Shown: piece by piece, positions 56,001-64,000 of the stretch
Numbering within the stretch: the stretch's first letter is position 1
How the letters are laid out: each line of letters opens with the position of its first letter
NCBI GenBank assembly: GCA_905178155.1
Contig: CAJINV010000003.1
Location: 5,857,985-5,921,984, forward strand
From: Amoebophrya sp. A120
Lineage: Eukaryota > Sar > Dinophyceae > Syndiniales > Amoebophryaceae
Direction: 5' to 3'
DNA: 64,000 bases
Notes under the pieces: generated by a model
Databases searched by the model: none
Seen by the model: only the letters and a program-made list of their open reading frames with translations
Told to the model about the DNA's origin: nothing
Program-made: the position numbers and the translations under genes

Positions 56001-59000
56001 AGAATTTCTTCCTGGCGTTGCACCTCCGAAAGCAGCGGGTCCACAGCAGTGCGGTGTAGCGTCTCGAGCATGCGCGACGTCAAATCGAGGATGCCACGCC
56101 AATCACTGTAGTACAGGTTCTGGTGCTCCTGCTGCCGGTATCCTATCAACGTGCCGACCTGTGAGAATGCGCGGATGGGGTTGTACAGATCGCAACCACG
56201 TGCAGATCCACCTCGACCTCCTTATCGATCGGATCACGCAATAAATCTAAATAAACGTTTAGTATATCATGGCGAAAATAATTCCGACCATGATGAATGT
56301 CTATGGCAGGATCAGGCTCAAGGTCAAGAGGCTCTTCCCGCCCGTGGAGTGGTGTAGGTGAAGGTGTTCTACTTCTTGTTTCATAAACAAGTTTATTCAC
56401 TTATTTCAAAAGTACCTTTTGAATTAGTGTTGACAAGGCGACTTCAAAACACCGCACAACTTCGGCAAAGATCCCGCGTCGGTCGCTTGCGTCCAGGCCG
56501 GGGGCCGCTAGCATGAAAAGAAGCAGCGATTTGAGACGCGCACCCACGTCGAGAACGATCCAGCGCAAGATGGCGCCCCAGAAAAACACAAACTGGTCGT
56601 GGTTCAGGCTCTGCAGTCGGATTTGGAAGGAACCTCTGCTGGCCGCCGGCGGTGGCTGCGACGAAGCAGAGTTGCTTTCACCGGACGTCGCCGCGGCGCT
56701 GTTGTGCCTCTGCTCCGCCTCGCTTAGGATTTGCGAAGTGACCAGCTTCAGGGAGTGCTTCAGCTGTGTGAGCAGCGCGTCGCGAAAGCCGGCGCTGAGA
56801 CATGCCTTTAAGGTACGGCGACGGATCAGCGCAGAAAGCAGTTCTTCGTAGAGCGCCCAAGGTCTAGACAACTCCACCACGTCGCTCGCGCTGCTTTCCT
56901 TGCTTCGAAACGACGACCGCCCGGCGCCGGCGGACGACCGTACGCCGGTGATTGTGCTCGTCAGAGCCGTCACTGACGCCGCTGCCGCTGGCGAACCTGG
57001 ACGCGAGTGGCCTGAATCCTCTGCCGCTTGCTGTGGTTGAGCCGTATCGTCGGCTTTACTGGCAGTCCGGCTACGACGGCTCTGAAGCAGCGTTCCGATG
57101 TCCGGAATGTCCGGCGGTGCCGCCTCCTGAACAGAAACCTCAGTAGAACCACCGCCCGCCGCGGAGGGCAGGGTCAGCTCAGCCCGCGTGCTGTGCTGCC
57201 ACGTGGCCTCCGCGGCCGCAGCGAGGTCTACGGCCTGCTGTGTGAACCTCTCGGCAAAGGTGGATTCCATCGACTTAGCCAGGGCTGCGAGGCTTTCTCG
57301 GATGTTTCTCACACATGCAAGCCCACCGAGCATGTCCTTGCGGTCAATGGCGGCCGTTGTGCTCTCGAGAAGATCCAGGGCGGTGCCAAAATCTTGTGCT
57401 GCGAGCAACATCTGTTGTATTTGCATAAATGGGAGAATATGACTTCGGTAGTGAACGCAATGCTTATTGTTCGGCCGAGACGCAAAACATATTCAAAACG
57501 TGAGAAGAATTCTAGATGTAAGTCTCTCCTAGTGCGAATGATTCATTACTTGGATCGTCGGGATGCTTTCCTTGACGGTAAGAATTAGATCCACGCGGCG
57601 GCGCAGGTCCTGCGTTCGGTTCCGTACCATTCCGAGGCGAGCGATTTTCCGACCGCGCGCGTAGCTGGTCTTAAATTGCTGCCAGTCCTTCACTACGGTT
57701 TTCTCTGCGTGTTGGACCTTTTTGGTTTGCTTCAGCAACGCACCAAGAGAGAGAAGCATTGTCTCGAAGAGCCGCATCCGGTGCGCCTGGCGGACTTGCG
57801 CAAACAGAGCCTCTTCGATAACAGACAGATACTCCTGCAGGCCCGCGCTTACTTGGTCCTGGTTTGCGAAGCTCTTTGCGATGCTCTGGCGAAACACGTC
57901 GTGGTCTTCCAGGCGGAATTCCCGGCGAAAGTAGACCTCTGGAATCTGCTCGTAAACCGCCGCGAGCTGTTCCTCGTTGCTTTCGCGGTTGCTACGTTCC
58001 TCTTGCAGGTCAAAGTCATATTGATCGTCGGCACCAGGTGGTCGTCTCGCCGTGTTCGTCGCTGCTGTTCCCCCCGGCGCAACCCCTTGTCGCGTTTTCG
58101 ACAGCCAGGCCTCGTAGTTGCGGCAAAAGGTGGCCACTTCAGAGTTTCCGAGGTTGTCGAAATACTCGCGAAAATCCTCAAAGGACACCGCTTGGCCGGC
58201 GAGAAGGGCGTTCTGTCCTGTTGTGACGTTGTTTTCTGCAGCTCCAGTCGTGTCAGTCTGCGACGCTGGTCCCCCACCGGAGGCACTAGTAGTCGTGCCT
58301 GCAGTTGATGTCATTTGTTGCAGAAGAACACCCGCGGCGGAGGTTGCTGCACTTCCACCGCTGGTGCCTGAACCGTTCGGCGTTCCAGGAGCTGCCCCGG
58401 TCGACGTGGTTGATTCCCCGCCGTAGAAGTTGGGAATTTCAAAGCCGGACTGGCCCATCTCGACCAGGCGTTCGAACCCCTTTTTGCTGGTGACGCCGCG
58501 CAAGACATCCTTCACCTGGATTTCAGTGCGCTTCCAAGGGTTACTGGACACGCGGTTTGGGTTGTTCACGATAGAAGAGAGGGTTTGCGACGTGTAGGCA
58601 AGCTGGTTTTTGTTTTTGTAGAACTCCTTCACCACGTCGAATGGCTCGGCCCCAGCAGGTGTAGCTCCGTTGCTTAGCGCGGACGCGGAGGGTCCGCTAC
58701 TAGGGGAACTCGCTCCGACGCTGACACCATCGCCAATTGGCCCCGGGGGCCTCGTGGTGGACGAGGAAGACGCTGCAGTTCCGGGAAACAAATTTGAAGC
58801 CACTTTTGGTTTTTTTATCCTGCCCCGCTTCAGTGATGTGTTTTTGAAGGCGGGAAGATCCCCGGGTGTGTCGCCAAATTCTCGCTCCTCGTCTTCGTCG
58901 GATAGGTTCATGGCGTTCCCGTCGTCTCCAGCATGCTGCGATGCAGCTGCCATCGTTGTGGCATCCGTGCCTATAGTAGAAGCAGCTTCAGATGTTGCCA

Positions 59001-59103
59001 TCCGAGCGACCGCTGGATTCCCGCTTGCTGACAGTGGCGCGGAAGGTACTCTGGGTGGACTGTGATCGCTTAACAACGTAGGGCTTCTGGCATCGACCGT
59101 CAT
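53083..59103 (-). CDS. VPS54: VPS54, GARP complex subunit, six exons
   Basis: Exons (minus): 59103-57550, 57411-56416, 56158-55746, 55430-55377, 55119-54486, 54351-53083; the sum, 4920 nt, gives 1639 residues in one frame. The ATG at 59103 is the first. The Vps54 N-terminal domain begins near residue 380 (IPEVYFRREFRLEDHDVFRQ) and runs across exon 2 (FGTALDLLESTTA). Exons 4-5 read FHHRKVAHVQMVLAEERWER, matching the family's FHEERK...ERWK region. Exons 5-6 carry the C-terminal region (VVPSALMMLKIAQEYLQL, LFKLFNRQMQQLVL, ATNIALCSQTCGMYMALVPK). VPS54 tethers endosome-derived vesicles to the trans-Golgi network with VPS51-53. Human VPS54 is about 980 residues; the excess is Ser/Ala/Gly-rich insertions. 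Introns 1, 2 and 5 are GT-AG (138, 257, 134 bp); introns 3 and 4 are insertion elements. Confidence 0.92.
55120..55371 (-). mobile_element. Intron-like TIR element in VPS54 (family 'TGTCTGGGTCTGGAA')
   Basis: 252 bp. Ends are TATCAAAAGTAAAAGTGTCT and, inverted, TATCAACTGTAAAAATGTCT, each continuing GGGTCTGGAA. Direct repeats GCTCT lie at 55115-55119 and 55372-55376. Removal plus one repeat joins ...QMVLAEE to RWERCD, which is the conserved VPS54 sequence. No frame of the repeat gives GT-AG (AG-AG, CT-AG or GC-GA are nearest). The interior contains several GCATGACAG/A motifs. Confidence 0.88.
55431..55740 (-). mobile_element. Intron-like TIR element in VPS54 (family 'CCCCCCTCCCCATAT')
   Basis: 310 bp. 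Ends are TATCGAAAGGAAAAATCCCC and, inverted, TATCAAAAGGAAAAATCCCC, both continuing CCTCCCCATATC. Direct repeats CCACG lie at 55426-55430 and 55741-55745. Removal with one repeat joins ...SKAIV to EEFHHRKVAH in the expected VPS54 frame. Possible ends are GT-TG or GT-AC, never GT-AG. The interior has a CATGACAAAT motif. Confidence 0.88.
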
Positions 59104-60857
59104 GCGCAACCGCCCACACGTTCTGCTACAACAAATCCAGGCTGCGTTCTCGGGAGGTCAAATACAGAAGCGGAGCTGAGCAGCAGCAGATGGATACCAC
59201 ATCCATTACATCAACAATCCACACCGACTTGCAAAACGATTCTGCATTATCACTTATCAGATCAGAACTTTTTCACTTACGGGTACACAAGTTAAAAAAC
59301 AAAATTGAGAAAATGCGTTTGGAACATTTTGTTTTTGTTGAATCTCTACTTCAAGAGACCGAGACGGCCATGATTTTTCATTGAACGTGCTGCGAGGACG
59401 AAAAGCGAACAAAATTTCGCTGGCCAATAATAAAAAGTGCAGGAGGAAAAGGAAGGCAGGGAATTTAGGCCTAGGCGTTTGTTGTCATAAAACTATTTTT
59501 GTGTTCATACACTTGCTACATTGATATTCGTAGTTGGACTTTGCCGAGATTGCTTTCTTCCACAACGAAAGTGCCGGTACCAAGAGATGCAGGCAATAAA
59601 CACGAAACGATGAAGATCGGGAAGACAACATATGATCGTCCAAGGAAGAACATCGTGCGACTCGTCAATGTCAGTTGCACCGGAAAAAGAGGGCGATGGA
59701 TGCTTCAACGTCCGGATTTGAGAAGAATGTGCTTCACCTATAAAATGGCTGTGGACCACAGGGAAATCGATCTCCAATTTACGCAAGCCCAAGAAGCCCA
59801 GAACGTTTATTCATTGATGTTTTAGTTTTTGCTTGGTCCTAGTTCTGAACGAATTGTCCTGTTGACATCGTTCTATTTGCGACCTTCACAACGAGGTCAG
59901 AGAACGTGTACTACTGCGCTCCTCGCAGAGCCAGCAGCACACCGGTCGTCAATTGTGTCGCTGTTCATCATGACATGATGAATGGTTTGAGTCCGAGCGG
60001 GGCGCGAGATAAAGATTCAAATTCACTTTGGTACTACGCGATATCACTTGAATCGATTTATTGTCGTAATCTGGTATCTCAACGTGTTCCAAACCTTGTT
60101 CGCAAAAGTGAATCAAGGCTACGTGTAGCGGTAGCCTGCATTATCACTGGTCGTTCAAGATTCCAGCCACATTATCATCGCAAGGAAAAAAAAAGACTGG
60201 TCATTCACTTACTCAGATTGTCTCGTAAGCATCGTTCCAGTTGTAGTATCGCGCTCCTGTGCTGTTACCTAAGCTCTCAGTCTACGAGAAGTCGCGGAAT
60301 TAAGTATTCGCTATTTGCCAATGCATGCACTGTAGTCATCTACGTACTACACTCGAAGTTGCATGGAGGTTGACAAACAAAAAGAAAATGTACCAGGTGT
60401 TCATCTGAGGTTTTCATTTAGTCGCTGTTGCTGAAGCCGAGCACATTTCACTTAGATAGTTGACACTGACTGCGTGCGTTTGGCTTAAGGCACGAGTTGC
60501 ATGTACTAAGCTCCGTTGTAGTAGCAGTCAAGTGATTCAAAATTGAGCGCAGTACAGCAGTCTGCATCCATACCTCCGTCTGCACAATTTCCTTGATTAC
60601 CCCGAGGCGGCGACGATCGAGTTACGCTGCGACGATCGCTGACTCTGACATGTTTTTAGCTGCATCTCTCGGTCGCACGGACACAGATTCAAAAGAACGA
60701 AGCGCCAGACTAGGAAAGCGATGGCGTGTAGTCGTAGTTGCAAGCACAGGTTGTTGTAGCTCAGGTGGCTGGTATAGCTGTAGCTCGACGGGCGGAGAAC
60801 GAGGGAATTTGAACTTCTGGAAGATGAAGAATGACACTACCAGGAGAGACCAAACCA
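59104..60857. other. Intergenic, nothing recognised
   Basis: Short ORFs only, including one at 59499-59825 (+) and a minus ORF at 60622-60858 that begins directly after the DUF2237 stop and is probably incidental. Confidence 0.45.
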
Positions 60858-61848
60858 CTAGTCCCGCAGCGGCGGTTGCGCATCGAGCATGAGGGCGTCT
60901 CCACCGGGGGAGTCGTTTTCCAACATACCGGCCTGCTGTAACTGTTCATGTACGCCTGATGAGCCCGCGGCCGGATCGGCCACACGCTCCATCGGAGTGA
61001 CAGCATGTTCTTGCAGAAACTCCAGCGGGATCACGCTGAGAGCCCACTCTGCCGTGGACTCTAGGTAGACCTGTGATCAATTTTTCGACAGATTAGATTT
61101 AGATTAAAATCATACTTGCGTTCTTCATGCCAACATCATACCGGACAAATTGAAAAAAACCTAAATCGATCATGATGTTGATGTTCTAGTACCTTGTAGA
61201 AGTGCTACAGAAGCACTAAACAAGGCTTAATACCTGTGGGGCCTTTCCGTTTTTGTAGGCTTCCAACCACCGCGTCGCGCAAATGCACCAGTGGTCACCT
61301 TCTTGCAAACCCCAGAAGTGCGGCGGTCGCGCGTCCCGGAGATTATTTCCTCGGGCCGCTGAGAAGTCCAAGAAACCCGTGGTCATCTTTGCGCACACAA
61401 CGTGCAATCCTGCGAATAATTCATTATGGTTTTTCTACTTGTTACACAACATCAAGTACGGAACTTCTGGAATCGAAAAGAAGTACTACAGGAGCTTTCG
61501 TGCCTAGTGGGCGGAGCTCTTACGACCTCGTGAGTATCTACTTATGCGTACTCGGTCAGTAGTAGAAAAGTGATTTGTGGTCCTACTCGCTGCCCTCCCA
61601 CAGTCCCTGCTGATGAGCTGACAAAGTAGAGAAGCGCGTGTACTTCTTTCCATCTTATAGATACCTCGATCGTTCGCATGTGTTCCGCAGTAGCCGTCGC
61701 GGTGCCAGCCTGATACTTTCTGTGAATCGTGCTCGCAGCAGGGCAACAACTGGGTTCCTACAACATTCCGCTCCCCCCTGTATTTGTCGGCGAGTCCTCG
61801 ACGGACCTCCTCGCGCGTGGGCTGTCTCTTCTGGGTGGCGATTGGCAT
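60858..61848 (-). CDS. DUF2237-family protein
   Basis: Three exons (minus), 61848-61665, 61409-61234 and 61070-60858, sum to 573 nt and give 190 residues; both introns (255 and 163 bp) are GT-AG. The product aligns along its length with the small DUF2237 family: NVVGTQLLPC, KVSGWHRDGYCGTHANDRG, HVVCAKMTTGFLDFSAARGN, GLQEGDHWCICATRWLEAY and APQVYLESTAEWALSVIPLE. Conserved Cys, Trp and Arg residues of these blocks are present. The family is widespread in bacteria and eukaryotes with no established biochemical role. A 45-residue Gln/Gly/Asp-rich C-terminal tail extends past the usual end. This is the last gene of the minus block. Confidence 0.9.
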
Positions 61849-63541
61849 AATGAATGTGGTCTACTTCAACTTACAACTTCTTCGACGAAATATCTTACTT
61901 CACAATGATTTCTGAAAGAGGATTGCAGTAAAAAAGGTCTATCAAATTCCTGTATAAGTCAATGCGAAACATTACCACTCGCGTTACTACTTTTTCTAAT
62001 GTTGTTTTTGGAAAGACGGGCTTCGATTGTCGTAAAAGTGGTTGCGAACAGCATGGAAAATGTGGTAAAAAGAGTAAGAAAACATTCGATCTCAAAATTT
62101 AGCTTTACATCTAGAGAAATCTATAGCGTTGGTTGAATCTATAGCGTTTTTATTAAACACGGTTGAAACAATTGCACCGTGCCCACGGCGTGTGGGAGTC
62201 CTCGTTTGGACCTTTTTCTGAGAGAACTGAGAGCCGGGAATTTTTTGAAACTCCATCACAAAGCATGATGGTTGTCCAACTCCGCGTTCTCTCTTGGTCG
62301 TCTCCGTGTTGAAGTCCCTTCGGCACCAGTTTATTGCTGTCATCGGGTTTGCAGCTTCCACCCGAACCCGCTTCACCCACTGGCTTTGGACAGCTTCCGA
62401 GTGCAGCCATCTTCTTGGGATCCAGCCAGCAGCGCGACAAAAGGAAACAACCAGTGACCCAGAGCAGGCCGACATAGTCTGGGTAACCACAAGAAGGAAG
62501 CCCGGGGTCTGTTACTGGTGATTTTGCTTTTTGCAGTTGTCGCGAGCGATCTGCTGCGTGGGAGGGTCGCCAGTTCTGGAAAGTGATACGACGGTGACAC
62601 GACCACCGTGCCACCGGAGGATAACTCGCTGCTCTAGCCCTCCGGCCGGGCCCTGGAAGTAGAGACTACCTGCTGCTGCCGACGAACGGCGTTTGCCGTC
62701 CCCCCCACTGGCCGGAAGACGCTAAAAGACAATAAGGATCCGGCGTCCCGCGTAGCAAGTGAACCGATCCCGACCGTCATAGTCCAGGGGTCCCCGACAA
62801 AGGCTCCTGGGGTCGGGATTCGGCGATTTAAGACTACGCAAGCCCGGTCCTTGTTCGTCTCCAGCCAGGAGCGGACAGTGGAATTATCCTCTTACAAAGA
62901 GGATTTTTACTAGCCCGGAACCGCGTGCCGTCGTGTCTGAAGACGAACAACCGTCCCGGAGGAGCGGAATCTGTGCAGGGCCAGCTCGTAGCTTAACCCT
63001 CTAGATCCTGCAGTACTATCGTGCTGAACTGCCGGGCACCTGCGTCGCCACCGTGCCCCACATTTCCACCGGAGGCCCAAACCGGTGGCGAAGACGACAC
63101 TTACCGTTCCCTCCGCTGTCCAGAAGACAATAAAATACAGCAACAGTTCCGAGGAAGGAGCAGCAGCGAAACGAAGAGGCGTGACCACCCGACGCACATC
63201 CACCCTTGCCGTCCTCCTGCCATAGCTGGTCGTCATAGTCCGTGCGGCCCCGACAAGGACGCTCGGGATCAGCGGGCTGGAGTACGCGCTACTGTCTTGA
63301 AGATCGAGGTGGTGAGCCGTAGTCGTGTGTGTTCACACTTTCTAGTCTCGTGCAGAACCCCCAAACAAAAAGATCCCAAAAAAGTAAAAGACGGCATCAG
63401 GGACAGTATACAGCTAGCCGCAAAAACAAAAGACCTCAAAAAAGTAAAAGAGTGGCAAGAGGCAACACAGAAATAGCCACCGGGGGTTCTGCTTTTCTCC
63501 GTTTTTCCTTTGCCAATATTGTCGCTGCGTCTCGCGATGAT
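61849..63541. other. Divergent intergenic region, no firm gene
   Basis: It separates the minus block from a + strand ORF. Minus frames at 62092-62490 and 62153-62614 overlap each other and neither is recognised. A perfect hairpin (ATCCTCTT-ACA-AAGAGGAT) sits at 62886-62904. Near-copies of phrases such as CGTCATAGTCC (62777 and 63231) and of AAAAAAGTAAAAGA (63378 and 63438, exactly 60 bp apart) occur. The + frame ending at 63476 could encode a small Lys-rich repeat peptide. Confidence 0.4.
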
Positions 63542-64000
63542 ATGCTGCGCCGCCGGAGCCCGACAGCGATAGAGGAGCTCCTGCGGACAGGTGTGATCAC
63601 AGAACGCGAGGCGAAGGAATACCGCGAGAACACGGAGGAAACGAAGCAGCACCTAACCAGCCTGCACCACCTCCCGCTCCTCATCCCCTTCACAAGCAAC
63701 TATACCGCGTTGATAAAGGTTGAACGCGACCACGACAACCTAGCGCAGGAAACAGAGGAGAGACGCGGGTGGCTCCGGTCCAAGGAGACATCACAGCAGC
63801 ACTTCGCAGCGTCCCGAGGGGATTTCGCGCTCTTTGTCTACGAGTACTGCCCCTGCAACCTCATCGTGGAACTGACGAGGAACAGAGCGCCCGCTCAGGC
63901 CCTTGCCACGACAGAGTCACTACCGCTGTCAGTGCGCGACCTCTTGTGCTCCACCCAGCACGACAGTAGCGCGTTTCTGCAGGTTGAGCGGGTTGCCTAC
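63542..64000 (+). CDS. Partial unrecognised protein running off the right edge
   Basis: From the ATG at 63542 the frame is open for 153 codons to the last base, with no stop; it is also open for a short distance upstream, so the true start is uncertain. The product is charged and helical in character (EELLRTGVITEREAKEYREN, later QETEERRGWLRSKETSQQHF), then has FALFVYEYCPCNLIVEL. I recognise no family. Amino-acid composition and the long open frame favour real coding sequence, perhaps the first gene of the next + strand block. Confidence 0.5.
   Translation, partial: MLRRRSPTAIEELLRTGVITEREAKEYRENTEETKQHLTSLHHLPLLIPFTSNYTALIKVERDHDNLAQETEERRGWLRSKETSQQHFAASRGDFALFVYEYCPCNLIVELTRNRAPAQALATTESLPLSVRDLLCSTQHDSSAFLQVERVAY

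Noticed and set aside
62092-62614. Two overlapping minus-strand ORFs of 132 and 153 codons
   Set aside because: Neither has a family match or a supported start. They occupy different frames of the same DNA and at most one can be real.

Overview
This is a nuclear eukaryotic window. Most genes are split by short introns with GT...AG ends, and proteins carry long Ser/Gly/Pro/Gln-rich insertions. The families are eukaryotic: VPS54, AFG1, TMEM65, a sphingomyelin-synthase-like enzyme, DPP8/9-like peptidase and F-box/LRR. Genes lie in one-directional blocks. Some introns are short elements with terminal inverted repeats (TIRs), flanked by 5-bp direct repeats and lacking any GT-AG solution. Together this suggests an alveolate, most likely a dinoflagellate. 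Invasive non-canonical introns of this kind are known from the syndinean parasite Amoebophrya. The lineage is inferred; no rRNA or spliced-leader sequence was seen.

Layout. From 0.8 to 22.7 kb all recognisable genes are on the + strand: an AFG1-like ATPase, a small MGC-start basic protein, a sphingomyelin-synthase-like membrane enzyme, a DPP8/9-like peptidase, an SGNH hydrolase, an unknown secreted-type protein and TMEM65. A gene-free stretch at 22.7-25.3 kb, partly AT-rich and partly GC-rich, separates them from a minus-strand block (25.3-61.8 kb). That block holds an F-box/LRR protein, a very large protein with a degenerate DEDDy exonuclease-like domain and a disordered tail, two unknown membrane/secreted proteins, a phytocyanin-like cupredoxin membrane protein, VPS54 and a DUF2237 protein. 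At 63.5 kb a + strand ORF runs off the window.

The most unusual feature is a set of seven intron-like elements of 211-582 bp. They share related TIRs (mostly TATC...GATA), usually an internal GCATGACA-type motif, and 5-bp flanking repeats (one imperfect). They interrupt VPS54, the exonuclease-like gene and a membrane-protein gene. Removing each element plus one repeat copy restores an open frame in every case. Two larger inverted-repeat elements sit in further introns of the exonuclease-like gene.

There is no operon logic or shared pathway. The genes cover mitochondrial maintenance (AFG1, TMEM65), endosome-to-Golgi tethering (VPS54), lipid synthesis, proteolysis and probably RNA biology. Exon boundaries were worked out by eye from splice signals, reading-frame sums and family alignment; no transcript evidence was available.
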